Assembly (NCBI GenBank): GCA_016185275.1
Contig: JACPNX010000036.1
Location: 1 to 64,000, forward strand
From: Actinomycetota bacterium
GTDB taxonomy: Bacteria; Actinomycetota; Acidimicrobiia; Acidimicrobiales; Iamiaceae
Reading direction: 5' to 3'
DNA length: 64,000 nt
The position numbers and the translations under genes are program-made. Numbering within the stretch: the first letter of the stretch is position 1; each line of letters opens with the position of its first letter. Under the pieces are notes generated by a model. That model searched no databases. It had not been told where the DNA came from and worked only from the letters and a program-made list of their open reading frames with translations. Positions 27,419 through 35,825 of the stretch are shown here, piece after piece.

Positions 27419-27976
27419 ATGGATGGCGATCGTTGGGTGGACTCGGATGTCAGCCGACCGTTCGCAGACGAGCCGGTCACGGAGGTCCTCGGAGACGTAC
27501 GCGCCTCAGGACCGATGACACTCGGGCAGCCGCCAGCGCCCGTCGCTCCGTGGGCCTCGCCAGCCCGCCCGGCTGAGGCGCCTGCTGCGGCTCCCCCGCC
27601 ACCGGCACCGATGGCTGGGTGGTACGCCGAGACAGGAGCGCCTGGTGTCGAGCGCTATTGGGACGGGTCGTCCTGGACGGATGCCCGCCGCGCCGCAGCC
27701 ATCCCTCCGGCTGCGCCACCAGCGATCGTCGTGCACACGCATGTGGCGCCGGTGATCCACAACGAGCTCATCGCGGGGTCCCGAGTGACACCGATCGCGC
27801 GTCATGCGCACGGTCTGCGGTACTGGATCCTCCTGGGTTGGTGGTGGGCCCCGTTGAAGTGGTTGGGACGTGTCGCGCTGTGGCTCCTGTTCTTCCCGCT
27901 CGGCTTCTGGCGGTCGTACGCCAACCACGACAGGAAGAAGGAGCTGCGCCAGCAGCGAGGGCTCAAGGGCTACTGA
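27419..27976 (+). CDS. DUF2510 membrane protein
   Basis: The 185-residue protein has a Pro/Ala-rich N-terminus and a DUF2510 motif (GWYAETGAPGVERYWDGSSW, residues about 67-86). One membrane segment follows near residues 140-170 (WILLGWWWAPLKWL, ALWLLFFPLGFW), then a basic tail. DUF2510 motifs occur at the ends of many actinobacterial membrane proteins. GGGGGAGG precedes the ATG. Function unknown. Confidence 0.8.
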   Translation: MDGDRWVDSDVSRPFADEPVTEVLGDVRASGPMTLGQPPAPVAPWASPARPAEAPAAAPPPPAPMAGWYAETGAPGVERYWDGSSWTDARRAAAIPPAAPPAIVVHTHVAPVIHNELIAGSRVTPIARHAHGLRYWILLGWWWAPLKWLGRVALWLLFFPLGFWRSYANHDRKKELRQQRGLKGY

Positions 27977-28226
27977 GAGGCAGGTCCAGGCCAACGGCCT
28001 GCGCCGCGGGACCCAGCCACCTTCGTTCTCGAGGTCTGCGCCGCGCCATGCCGGAGCTGACACCTCCAGAACGCGGTCGGGGCGACGGCAACGGCGGGCG
28101 ACGGCGACGTCGGGGCGACGGCCGGCGCTGGCGGGGCCCCGGCCGGCGCCGGCTGGGGCTGGACGCCCAAGCGCCGGCGGGCATCGCATTGGCGGTCGCG
28201 GCGGGTCGTCGGCCACGATCGAGGCG

Positions 28227-29786
28227 ATGGCACGGGTGCTGGTGACCGAGACGATCGCCGAGGGTGGCCTCGACCGGCTGCGAGCCGCCGGCCACGAGGT
28301 CGACGTGCGCACCGGCCTGTCGCCCGAGGACCTGCTCGCCGCCGTGCCCGGCGCGCACGCCCTCATCATCCGCTCGGCCACGCAGGTCACCGCGGAGGTG
28401 CTCGACGCCGGCAGCGACCTGGTCGTCGTCGGCCGGGCCGGCATCGGTCTCGACAACGTCGACGTCGCCCATGCCACCGCCCGCGGCGTGATGGTGGTCA
28501 ACGCGCCGCAGTCGAACATCCTGTCGACGGCCGAGCACACGATGGGCATGCTCCTCGCCCTCGCCCGCAACATCCCCCAGGCTCATGCCGCGCTCACGGC
28601 CGGCCGGTGGGAGCGCTCGAAGTGGGAGGGCGTGGAGCTGGCCGACAAGGTGCTCGGCGTGGTCGGCCTCGGTCGCATCGGCAAGCTCGTGGCCCAGCGG
28701 GCCTCAGCGTTCGGGATGCGCATCGTCGCCCACGATCCCTTCGTCGCCCCCGAGCGCGCCCGCCAGCTCGGCATCGAGCTGCTCGACCTCGACGAGCTGG
28801 CCGCCGCCGCCGACTTCGTCACGCTGCACGTGGTCAAGACGCCCGAGACGCTCGGCATGATCGGCCGCGACTTCTTCGCCAAGGCCAAGCCCGGCATCCG
28901 CGTCGTGAACGTGTCGCGCGGCGGCGTGGTCGACGAGGACGCGCTGGCCGAAGCGATCCGCGACGGCGTGTGCGGCGGTGCCGCCCTCGACGTGTTCGGC
29001 TCCGAACCGACCACCGACTCGCCGCTGTTCGAGCTGCCGCAGATGGTCGTCACGCCCCACCTCGGTGCCAGCACGCGCGAGGCGCAGGACAAGGCGGGCG
29101 ACACGATCGCCGAGCAGGTCGGCCTCGCCCTCGCTGGTGAGTTCGTGCCCTTCGCCGTGAACGTGAGCGCGGCCGAAGCGTCGGAGGCGGTGCGCCCGTA
29201 CCTCCCGCTGGCCGAGCGGCTCGGCGCGCTGTTCGCCTCTCTGGTGGGCGGGGCGCCGAGCGTGCTCGAGGTCGAGTACCAGGGCCAGATCGCCGACCAC
29301 GACACCCGCATCCTCACCCTGTCCGCGCTGAAGGGCCTGTTCTCGGCCAGCAGCGACGAGCCCGTGTCGTACGTGAACGCGCCGCAGCTCGCCGCCGAGC
29401 GTGGCATGGAGGTGCGCGACACCGCCACCGCCACCGCTCGGCACTACGTCAACCTCGTCAGCCTCCGCGGCGCCGACCACTCGATCGCCGGAACGCTCGT
29501 CGGCTTGCAGGCCGAGGCGCGCATCGTGGTCGTCGACGACCACACCGTCGACGTCCCGCCCGCCGACCACATGCTCGTGGTGCGCAACGACGATCGTCCC
29601 GGCGTGATCGGCCGGGTCGGCACGATCCTCGGCGACGCGGGGATCAACATCAACGACATGGACGTGGGCCGCTCGCCCGAGGGCGCCTCGGCCCTGATGG
29701 TGGTGGCCACGTCGTCGCCGGTGCCCGCACCTGTGCAGGACGCCCTGCGCGCCGCCGAGGGCGTCGTGTCGGTCGCGGCGCTGTAG
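28227..29786 (+). CDS. serA: D-3-phosphoglycerate dehydrogenase
   Basis: The 519-residue enzyme oxidises 3-phosphoglycerate to 3-phosphohydroxypyruvate, the first step of serine synthesis. It has the NAD-binding GLGRIGKLVA motif, SRGGVVDEDAL and PHLGAST with the catalytic His. An intervening substrate-binding (ASB) domain (about residues 320-445) and a C-terminal ACT domain (MLVVRNDDRPGVIGRVG) follow; this is the long form in which the ACT domain typically binds serine. It stands alone, 250 bp after the DUF2510 gene. serC lies at 19.3 kb. Confidence 0.96.
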   Translation: MARVLVTETIAEGGLDRLRAAGHEVDVRTGLSPEDLLAAVPGAHALIIRSATQVTAEVLDAGSDLVVVGRAGIGLDNVDVAHATARGVMVVNAPQSNILSTAEHTMGMLLALARNIPQAHAALTAGRWERSKWEGVELADKVLGVVGLGRIGKLVAQRASAFGMRIVAHDPFVAPERARQLGIELLDLDELAAAADFVTLHVVKTPETLGMIGRDFFAKAKPGIRVVNVSRGGVVDEDALAEAIRDGVCGGAALDVFGSEPTTDSPLFELPQMVVTPHLGASTREAQDKAGDTIAEQVGLALAGEFVPFAVNVSAAEASEAVRPYLPLAERLGALFASLVGGAPSVLEVEYQGQIADHDTRILTLSALKGLFSASSDEPVSYVNAPQLAAERGMEVRDTATATARHYVNLVSLRGADHSIAGTLVGLQAEARIVVVDDHTVDVPPADHMLVVRNDDRPGVIGRVGTILGDAGININDMDVGRSPEGASALMVVATSSPVPAPVQDALRAAEGVVSVAAL

Positions 29787-29825
29787 CGGCCGCCGGCTGG
29801 GCGCCGGTCGCGCCAGAATGGGCCG

Positions 29826-30179
29826 GTGCACCCGGCGATCAAGCGAGCCCTGATCTACCTCGGGCTCGGCCCCGACGAACCGACCGCGCCGGGCTCGCGC
29901 GAGCATCTCGACGTCGGCGCTGGGCCACCTGCGACGCGGCCGACGGCGTGGCAGCGAGTGATGATCTACCTCGGGCTCGGCCCCGACGAACCGACCGCGC
30001 CGGGCTCGCGCGAGCATCTCGACGTCGGCGCGGGGCCACCTGCGACGCGGCCGACGGCGTGGCAGCGAGTGATGATCTACCTCGGGCTCGGCCCCGACGA
30101 ACCGACGGCGCCGGAGGGCGGGCGTGCCGCCCGGCGGAGCTGGCCGGCTGCGACACACCGCGACGACGAGGGCGACTGA
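29826..30179 (+). CDS. Tandem-repeat protein with SepF-like motif
   Basis: The 117-residue protein consists of a 37-residue unit in nearly three identical copies. Each starts with the segment [IV]M/LIYLGLGPDEPTAP and is followed by GSREHLDVGAGPPATRPTAWQR. The amphipathic stretch before YLGLGPDE resembles the N-terminal membrane-targeting motif of SepF, the FtsZ-binding division protein, but no SepF beta-domain is present. GTG 29826 is 6 nt after CAGAAT. The frame continues through all copies, which supports translation. Function unknown; a membrane-associated peptide is possible. Confidence 0.55.
   Translation: MHPAIKRALIYLGLGPDEPTAPGSREHLDVGAGPPATRPTAWQRVMIYLGLGPDEPTAPGSREHLDVGAGPPATRPTAWQRVMIYLGLGPDEPTAPEGGRAARRSWPAATHRDDEGD
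29851..30115 (+). repeat. 111-bp tandem repeat, about 2.4 copies
   Basis: The sequence TGATCTACCTCGGGCTCGGC recurs at 29851, 29962 and 30073, an exact 111-bp period. Copies 1 and 2 are nearly identical across the whole unit; copy 3 diverges after about 45 bp. The period is a multiple of three, so the frame is kept. Confidence 0.85.
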
Positions 30180-30203
30180 TCGGCGCGGGTCGCACGAGCC
30201 GTG

Positions 30204-30608
30204 TCAGACCGGAGGTGATTCGACCGTCGAGCCGATGAGCCGGGCCAGCAGTCGCGGCTCGCCCGGCCAGGCGTCGAAGAGCACCTCCGGTGGCACCTGG
30301 CGAGCGGCGTAGCGCAGCGCGAGCGCCACGACCACGACGTCGTCGAGCGGGCCGATCACCGGCAGGAACTCGGGGATGAGGTCGATCGGCGACAGCACCC
30401 ACAGGCCGGCGAACGCGACGGCGACCTTCGCCCGGCGCGGGACGCGCGGGTCCTTGCGCAGGCGCCGCGTCAGCGTCACGCAGGCGGGCAGGAAGCCGGC
30501 GAGGTCGCGCAGGATCCCGGGTGGCAGCCGCCGGGCGAGCAGGACCAGCACGCCCCACGAGGCGACCACGACCCCGGCGCCGATCAGCGCCAGCCGGAGC
30601 CAGGTCAC
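30204..30608 (-). CDS. DUF1232/YkvA-like membrane protein
   Basis: The 134-residue protein has an N-terminal hydrophobic helix, then the DUF1232 core RRAKVAVAFAGLWVLSPIDLIPEFLPVIGPLDDVVVVALALRYA with the conserved SPIDLIPEF motif. The protein is expected in the cytoplasmic membrane. The start is GTG at 30608. Function of the family is unknown. It is divergent from the DedA-PAP2 gene. Confidence 0.85.
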   Translation of the reverse strand: MTWLRLALIGAGVVVASWGVLVLLARRLPPGILRDLAGFLPACVTLTRRLRKDPRVPRRAKVAVAFAGLWVLSPIDLIPEFLPVIGPLDDVVVVALALRYAARQVPPEVLFDAWPGEPRLLARLIGSTVESPPV

Positions 30609-30736
30609 CGCGGCGTGTGCGTCCCGGTCATGTCCGGCTCATCGTAGAGTGCCGAGATCGGAACGCTCGCCCTTGTCGGCCCCGACGAAGCCGAGCGCGG
30701 CGCCGCCCGACTCCGGTGGCGAGCGAGGCGGCGCAG

Positions 30737-32182
30737 GTGAGTCGCTTCGCCGACATGATCCTGCAGCTGCGCGGCTGGCCGGCGCTCGCCGTCATCTTCG
30801 CCCTGCCGGCGCTCGAGTCTTCGGCGTTCGTGGGGTTCGTGTTCCCCGGTGAGGTCGCGGTGCTGCTGGGCGGTGTCCTCGCCTTCCAGCAGCGGGTGAG
30901 CCTGCCGGCGGCGCTCGCCGCCGCGGTGCTCGGCGCGGTCGTCGGCGACACCATCGGCTACGAGGTGGGCAAGCGCTGGGGGCGCCGGCTGCTGGAGGGC
31001 ACGATCGGTCGCTTCGTCGACCACCGGCACCTCGACCGGGCCCAGGGCTACCTGGCAGAGCGCGGTGGCCGCGCCGTCTTCCTCGGTCGCTTCACCGCCG
31101 CGTTGCGGGTCGTGATCCCCGGGATGGCGGGCATGTCGGGCATGCCCTATGCGACCTTCGCCGCCTACAACGTGGCGGGCGGGACGCTGTGGGCGTCGGG
31201 CTTCGTGCTGCTCGGCTACGCGGCCGGCGGCAGCTACCGCCGGGTCGAAGGGGTGGCGAAAGCGGCCAGCCTCGTGCTCCTGCTCGTCTTCGTTCTGGTC
31301 GTCGCAGTGGTGCTCGTCGCCCGCCGGATCGCCCGCGATCCCGAACGGGTGCGGGCCTGGGCGCGACGCCGGCTCGACCGCCCCTGGGTGGTTCGCGTCC
31401 GAACCCGCTACGAGCGCCCGCTGGCCTTCCTCGGCCGGCGCCTCGACCCCCGCGGTGCCTACGGGCTCAGCCTCAGCGCCGTGCTGGTGGCGCTGATCCT
31501 GGCCACGTGGGCGTTCGCCGCGATGGTCGGCGACGTCGTTCTGCGCCGCAACGTCGTCGAGCCCGACCGCCGCGTGCTGCGCTTCCTGGTCGAGCATCGT
31601 GCTGCGAGCGTCACGACGGCCATGCGAATCGTGAGCGCGGCGGGCAGCAGCACCGTGTTGGTGCCCTTGGCGCTCGCCGTCATCGGCCTGTGGAGGTGGC
31701 GCCGTCGTAACTGGCTCGCCTTCGCCGTACTGGCGCCGGTGCTGATCGGTGCGAGCCTGTCGTACAACATCACCAAGGCGTTGGTGCAGCGGCCGCGGCC
31801 GCCGGTCCGCTATGCCCTGGTCTCGAGCTCGAAGTCGGCGTTCCCGTCCGGGCATGCGACGCTGGCGGCTGCGGTCTGGGGGGCGTTCGCGTTCCTCGCC
31901 GCCACCGCCGCATCCACGTGGGGCCGCAAGGTGGCCGCGTGGGCCGTCGCCTTCGTGGTCGTCGCGCTGGTCGGCCTGTCGCGCCTCTACCTCGGCCTGC
32001 ACTGGCTCAGCGACGTCCTCGGCGGTTGGGCGCTCGGAGCGCTGTGGCTGAGCGCCGTGCTGGCCTTGCAGCGCGGCCTCGCCGGCGCCTCGGGCGCCGC
32101 GGGCATCGCGGGCATCGCGGGCGCTACGCACGTCGAGCGGCCCAAGGCGAGAGCGTCGCCTTCGGCGGTCGAGCCGGGCTAG
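30737..32182 (+). CDS. DedA-PAP2 phosphatase fusion membrane protein
   Basis: The 481-residue protein joins an N-terminal DedA/SNARE-associated domain (FVFPGEVAVLLGG, then GRFTAALRVVIPGMAGMSGMPY with the key arginine) to a C-terminal PAP2 phosphatase. The PAP2 motifs KALVQRPRPP, SSKSAFPSGHATLAAAV and GLSRLYLGLHWLSDVLGG are all present. Such fusions act in phospholipid or undecaprenyl-phosphate recycling at the cytoplasmic membrane. GTG 30737 with GAGG at 8 nt is preferred; GTG 30716 is an alternative. About ten membrane helices are visible. Confidence 0.9.
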   Translation: MSRFADMILQLRGWPALAVIFALPALESSAFVGFVFPGEVAVLLGGVLAFQQRVSLPAALAAAVLGAVVGDTIGYEVGKRWGRRLLEGTIGRFVDHRHLDRAQGYLAERGGRAVFLGRFTAALRVVIPGMAGMSGMPYATFAAYNVAGGTLWASGFVLLGYAAGGSYRRVEGVAKAASLVLLLVFVLVVAVVLVARRIARDPERVRAWARRRLDRPWVVRVRTRYERPLAFLGRRLDPRGAYGLSLSAVLVALILATWAFAAMVGDVVLRRNVVEPDRRVLRFLVEHRAASVTTAMRIVSAAGSSTVLVPLALAVIGLWRWRRRNWLAFAVLAPVLIGASLSYNITKALVQRPRPPVRYALVSSSKSAFPSGHATLAAAVWGAFAFLAATAASTWGRKVAAWAVAFVVVALVGLSRLYLGLHWLSDVLGGWALGALWLSAVLALQRGLAGASGAAGIAGIAGATHVERPKARASPSAVEPG

Positions 32183-32805
32183 CGCTTGGCGGGGCGGAGC
32201 CCGTCGGCTTCGGCTGCCGCGGCCGAGGCGTAGCAGCGGTCGGGACGCGTGCGACCGTACGAACGGCCGCCCGGGACGTGGTAGATGCCGCTGGCGACCT
32301 TGCCCTTGACCGGGTGCGTGCCCGGGCAGCCGCCGTCGGCCAGCGGCTCGACCCACGCCACGCCGCCCGCCGCGTCCCTCAGCACGGCGGCGTCGCCGGC
32401 CAGGGCCTCCGGTTCGACTGCCTGGGCCAGTGGAGCCGACGGTGCCGGGCGCGGTGTGGCGCCTGAGGCCAGCGGGGCGCCGGCGTCGACTGGCTCGTCG
32501 ACGGCTGACCCCACGGCGGCACCTGGTTCGACGTCGGATGGTTCGATGTCGGATGGTTTGACGTCGGGCGGTTCGACGTCGAACGGTTCGGCGAGGGGCT
32601 GCGCGCCCGATCGGACGGCTTCGTCGAGCGGCGGCCAGGCTTCGCCGTCGTCGCGGGGGTGCGGCGTGGACAGGCCGCCTCCGATGGCGTTCACCGGGTC
32701 GGGGGCGTCGAGCGCCGGTGAGGGGCCGCCCCGCAGAGCGCGCCAGGCAGCCCACACCAGGGCGAGCAGACCACCGAGCAGCGTCATCTGCGCGAGCCGC
32801 CTCAT
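32179..32805 (-). CDS. Exported or membrane-anchored protein with sunset-type C-terminal domain
   Basis: The 208-residue protein has an N-terminal signal anchor (LAQMTLLGGLLALVWAAWRAL). A long acidic Pro-rich linker follows, with repeated V/I-E-P-[PS]-D units. The C-terminal domain CPGTHPVKGKVASGIYHVPG, RCYASAAAAEADGLRPAKR matches the small 'sunset'-type domain found at the ends of many actinobacterial exported proteins. Stop codons of this gene and the convergent PAP2 gene overlap. Function unknown, probably at the cell surface. Confidence 0.78.
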   Translation of the reverse strand: MRRLAQMTLLGGLLALVWAAWRALRGGPSPALDAPDPVNAIGGGLSTPHPRDDGEAWPPLDEAVRSGAQPLAEPFDVEPPDVKPSDIEPSDVEPGAAVGSAVDEPVDAGAPLASGATPRPAPSAPLAQAVEPEALAGDAAVLRDAAGGVAWVEPLADGGCPGTHPVKGKVASGIYHVPGGRSYGRTRPDRCYASAAAAEADGLRPAKR

Positions 32806-33097
32806 GGCCGCGCATCGTAGGAGATGAGGCCGGCGAGCCCGGGGCGCCGACGAACTCGGCGTCGACGGCGAAGCTGTCGTTGTGGCGGACGACCCCGTCC
32901 GGCCAGTCGGCGACGCGGATCCCGGGGGCGACCTTGAACCCGAACTAGGGGCTCGAGACGTTGGTGACCGACGCCGGCGGGCGCACGACGGCCACCTCGC
33001 AGACAGGCGCTGCTGCGGGCACCGGTCCCGAGCTGGGCTTGGCCACCGCCGAGACGGTCGACGCGGGTGGGCTGAACCTGACCACGACGACCGGCGG
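32806..33097. other. Gap without a confident gene
   Basis: No complete gene is seen. On the plus strand a frame from about 32950 to 33120 reads LVTDAGGRTTATSQT and LGLATAETVDAGGLNLTTTT, which weakly resembles YD/RHS repeat remnants. On the minus strand FKVAPGIRVADWPDGVVRHN is open but unrelated to anything I know. Confidence 0.3.
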
Positions 33098-33526
33098 CTA
33101 CCTGGCGAGCGTCCGATAGGCCACGCCGACCGCCACCGCGGCGCTGCGGATGTGTGGGCCATCGTCCCCCTCCCACACGCACAGGGGTCCGCCGAGGCTC
33201 TGCGCCGCGGCGACCGCTTCGGCACCGAGCGTTGAGACTCGATGGGCGTCGGCGATCTCGGCCATCCTGAATGCGAGCGTGCGCATGGGCACAACTTGGA
33301 TCTCACGCGGCAGCGATGACAGGCGGCGGCCGAGCTCTCGTCGTCGCTCGGGTAGCCAGGCTCCGGTCAGAGCGCCGCCTCGGGCCGACACGACGCTCTT
33401 GCAGAGACGGTGGAGATACAGGTTCGTGGTCGCGGGCTCGTGCCTTCGGAGCAATGTGCTCAAGCTTCTGCTGAGGTCGTCCGCAAGGATGTCGCGAAGC
33501 AGGTGGTCGTCGAGCAGTGCGCTCAC
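33098..33526 (-). CDS. Putative PIN-like toxin paired with AbrB antitoxin
   Basis: The 142-residue protein begins MSALLDDHLLRDILADDLSR and ends with GAEAVAAAQSLGGPLCVWEGDD. Acidic residues near the N-terminus, in the GAEAVAAA helix and in WEGDDGP are arranged as in PIN nucleases, although the canonical strand motifs are weak. Its ATG overlaps the stop of an AbrB-type antitoxin gene (ATGA), the arrangement of a toxin-antitoxin pair. Assignment as toxin is from gene context and these residues; it could instead belong to an unnamed family. Confidence 0.6.
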   Translation of the reverse strand: MSALLDDHLLRDILADDLSRSLSTLLRRHEPATTNLYLHRLCKSVVSARGGALTGAWLPERRRELGRRLSSLPREIQVVPMRTLAFRMAEIADAHRVSTLGAEAVAAAQSLGGPLCVWEGDDGPHIRSAAVAVGVAYRTLAR

Positions 33527-33762
33527 GTGGTGGCGAGGTCGGGGTCGTCGTCGAGCGAACGCACGAACGTCGCGTGATCCTGGCGACTGACGATGTCGTT
33601 GAGGAGCCGCCGCCCCTGGCCCTTCGGGACCGTGAGCACGCCGAATCCCAGGTCGATGACCTCGACTGGGCCGCCGTTGTCAAGCCCCCAGCGGTGCCGC
33701 ACCGACGCGGGCAGGGACATCTGGCCCGACGACGATACGAGGTACTGCTGCACGTCGCTCAT
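33523..33762 (-). CDS. SpoVT/AbrB-type antitoxin
   Basis: The 79-residue protein has an AbrB-like swapped-hairpin domain (YLVSSSGQMSLPASVRHRWGLDNGGPVEVIDLG) and an acidic C-terminal tail suited to toxin binding. It is the first gene of a two-gene unit with the PIN-like protein. The start ATG is 7 nt after TAGGCT, so the transcript is probably leaderless. An inverted repeat 13 bp upstream of the start is a likely autoregulatory operator. Confidence 0.82.
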   Translation of the reverse strand: MSDVQQYLVSSSGQMSLPASVRHRWGLDNGGPVEVIDLGFGVLTVPKGQGRRLLNDIVSRQDHATFVRSLDDDPDLATT

Positions 33763-33774
33763 GGACGGAAGCCT

Positions 33775-33803
33775 ACTTGGTAGACTGCAGTGCTATACCA
33801 AGT
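33775..33803. promoter_or_regulatory. Inverted repeat upstream of the AbrB antitoxin
   Basis: ACTTGGTA (33775-33782) and TACCAAGT (33796-33803) are perfect inverted repeats with a 13-bp spacer. The downstream (minus-strand) edge abuts the TAGGCT -10-like hexamer of the antitoxin gene, so binding would block the promoter. Confidence 0.55.
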
Positions 33804-33890
33804 GTCACGGGACGACGGATCACGTCGACCCCGGCACGGTCGAAGCTCTTCGTCGTCTGCCCGTACGGCGCGGGTTGGTCCAGCGTGAAG

Positions 33891-34013
33891 GCCACCGACG
33901 TGTGGCCGAGGCTCCGGATGATCGTGACCCGCTACGGCCACCTCTTCGACCAAGCAGGAGCGACCGCAGCGCGAGCGATCGACGACCTGCTCGGCGGACC
34001 TGCCGAGCGGTAG
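33891..34013 (+). pseudogene. C-terminal remnant of a tyrosine integrase
   Basis: The frame ends SVKATDVWPRLRMIVTRYGHLFDQAGATAARAIDDLL before a TAG. TRYGHLF is the catalytic-tyrosine box of phage-type tyrosine recombinases, and the following helix matches their C-terminus. The upstream catalytic domain is missing, as the sequence merges into the antitoxin promoter region. It marks the former end of an integrated element. Confidence 0.6.
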
Positions 34014-34153
34014 CCGGTCAGGCAAGCAGCCGAGAGGCCCGGAGCCTCTTTCGATCCCTGACGCCGCGCTCGCATTGCCAGCGGCCACCCGTCCTGCCAT
34101 CCCGAAGGAGCAACACCAGGCCGGCGATAGGGGGGGCGGAAAGGCGACGGGGG

Positions 34154-34590
34154 CTACCCGCGGAGCTCAGCCAGTGTCTTCTCGAGCCGGCGTCGGCGGG
34201 TCTCGTCAGTCTTGGCTGAGGTGATGCCGTCGGCGTGGCGCCGCTGGTTGCTGTAGGACAGCCCGTCCAAGGTGGCCTTGGCCGCCTTGTCCTTGATCAG
34301 CGCCTTTGCCAACTCCGGCGGGACGTTCACTGTGCGGGGCGCGTCGTCCAACTCGATCTCGACATCCACGACGTCACCGCCGCCGACCCGCGCACCTGCA
34401 CGATGCTCGGCGCTTACGCCCATCATGTACTTGCCGTTCATTACAGCGATGGTGCTGCGGTACGTGTAACCGTTGATCGTCACCTGTACCGGCGGGCGTC
34501 TCGATGCACCGAGCGCCTCCACTACCTCGGGCGGCACTTCGATGCCGGTCGCCGTCTTGCCTGCCTCAGAATCGTCGTTCGGAAACCCAT
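34154..34590 (-). pseudogene. DUF1905/YdeI-family protein with an N-terminal frameshift
   Basis: From about 34566 to 34154 the frame encodes AGKTATGIEVPPEVVEALGA, VQVTINGYTYRSTIAVMNGKYM and LSYSNQRRHADGITSAKTDE, a complete DUF1905 plus YdeI/OmpD-associated protein. The expected start MGFRTTIL is present at ATG 34590 but in another frame; one base seems missing at about 34566 (CTGAGG where CTGGAGG would restore it). An alternative open start at 34669 gives an unrelated N-terminus. A sequencing error would look the same. Confidence 0.7.
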
Positions 34591-34716
34591 GCCAGTAGGA
34601 CGACGCTTCCGGCTCGAACTCATTGCCGCCTCCGAGCCCATCGTCGCCACGACGTCGAGTCCCTGTCATTCGCCGCCGCTGATCGTCCGGTACCCGGCGA
34701 CCGGGGACGCGCGGAT

Positions 34717-34944
34717 TCAGTCTCTCGGATCAGCTCCGTCGGGGCGGTGCGACTCGTGCCAGGTGCCCTCAACCACAAGCACGCCGGGTCCGTCGGTCCG
34801 GCGGGGCCATCGGATGATCTTGACGGGCTGACCCGCGTGCCGGACCCGCCATGCGTCGATCGCTGCCTGACGAGTGCGGTGGCCGCTCAGCACTTCTGCA
34901 GTCTCCGCATGGGTGACTTCGTAGATCGCCTTCTGACGGCTCAC
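34717..34944 (-). CDS. Small conserved-looking protein of unknown function
   Basis: The 75-residue frame reads SRQKAIYEVTHAETAEVLSG, then TRQAAIDAWRVRHAGQPVKI and a Gly/Val-rich end. Its composition looks like a real folded protein, with alternating strands and one helix. GTG 34944 is 7 nt after TACTCT, matching the leaderless pattern in this window. No family recognised. Confidence 0.5.
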   Translation of the reverse strand: MSRQKAIYEVTHAETAEVLSGHRTRQAAIDAWRVRHAGQPVKIIRWPRRTDGPGVLVVEGTWHESHRPDGADPRD

Positions 34945-34993
34945 GCCGTCGAGAGTACGACCATGTCGCCCGGTGGCGTTCGGGGGCGGTCGG

Positions 34994-35734
34994 TCAGCGG
35001 CTTGGCGCGGGCTCGGACTGTGCGAAGTAGACGAACTCCAGCCCCGGTCGGTCGGGTGCATCGCGAACGGAGCGAACCTGGAAGTCAGCTTCATCCAGGG
35101 TTGCGACGATCTCGTCGTGGCCCCGGAACCGCAGCGTGGAGTCGGAGACGAGCTCGGAGTCGTCTTGCGAAAAGCGGAAGACGTGTCGGAACGAGACGAG
35201 TGGCTCCTGCACGTCAGTGAGTTCGATCCAAGTGAGAACCCGGCCGCCGCCCGGGACGTCGAGTTCCCGATACGTGTGCTCCTTGGTCCAACGCTCCCAG
35301 GCCCGCCGCTCGGGGTTGCGCGTCTCGAAGACAAGCCAACCGCCCTCTCGCACCGCGCTTCTGAGCGCCGTGAGCGTGTCCCTCCATTCGACATCGCCGA
35401 CGAAGACCTGCGCGACGTTGCCGGTCATCAGCGCGAGATTCACCCCCAGGGGCGGAATGCTGGGGGCGTCGCCGTGGATCCATCGCACGCGCTCGGCACC
35501 GGGCTTGCGACGAGCCACATCGAGGGACGCTCCGGCCGGATCGACGCCGATCGCTTCGATTCCGCGGAGCGCTAGTTCGCAGGCCAACGTTCCGGTTCCG
35601 CAGCCGACATCGAGCACCGTCGAAGCCTTCAGCTCGCCGACAATCTCCAGGTAGACGTCGAGGTCGCTCCGATCGTCGTCCACGACGTCGTATAGCCGAG
35701 CCAAGCGCGGGTCAGCGAAGATCGGATCCGGCAT
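34994..35734 (-). CDS. Class I SAM-dependent methyltransferase
   Basis: The 246-residue protein starts MPDPIFADPRLARLYDVVDD and has motif I VLDVGCGTGTLACELALRG, the acidic loop GVDPAGAS, motif IV NLALMTGNVAQVFV and motif VI REGGWLVFETRNP. A C-terminal antiparallel region is typical of Methyltransf_11/25 members. The ATG 35734 is selected because homologous proteins begin directly before FADPRLARLYD. Substrate unknown. It is divergent from the PaiB-like gene. Confidence 0.9.
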   Translation of the reverse strand: MPDPIFADPRLARLYDVVDDDRSDLDVYLEIVGELKASTVLDVGCGTGTLACELALRGIEAIGVDPAGASLDVARRKPGAERVRWIHGDAPSIPPLGVNLALMTGNVAQVFVGDVEWRDTLTALRSAVREGGWLVFETRNPERRAWERWTKEHTYRELDVPGGGRVLTWIELTDVQEPLVSFRHVFRFSQDDSELVSDSTLRFRGHDEIVATLDEADFQVRSVRDAPDRPGLEFVYFAQSEPAPSR

Positions 35735-35825
35735 GGCTCCATCATGGACGTCGTGCTGCGCACCCAGCCGGCGATAGGAGCGGAACCTCGGCGGGGGCCG
35801 GCAGCGTGGGTGGGAGAATGGCGAG

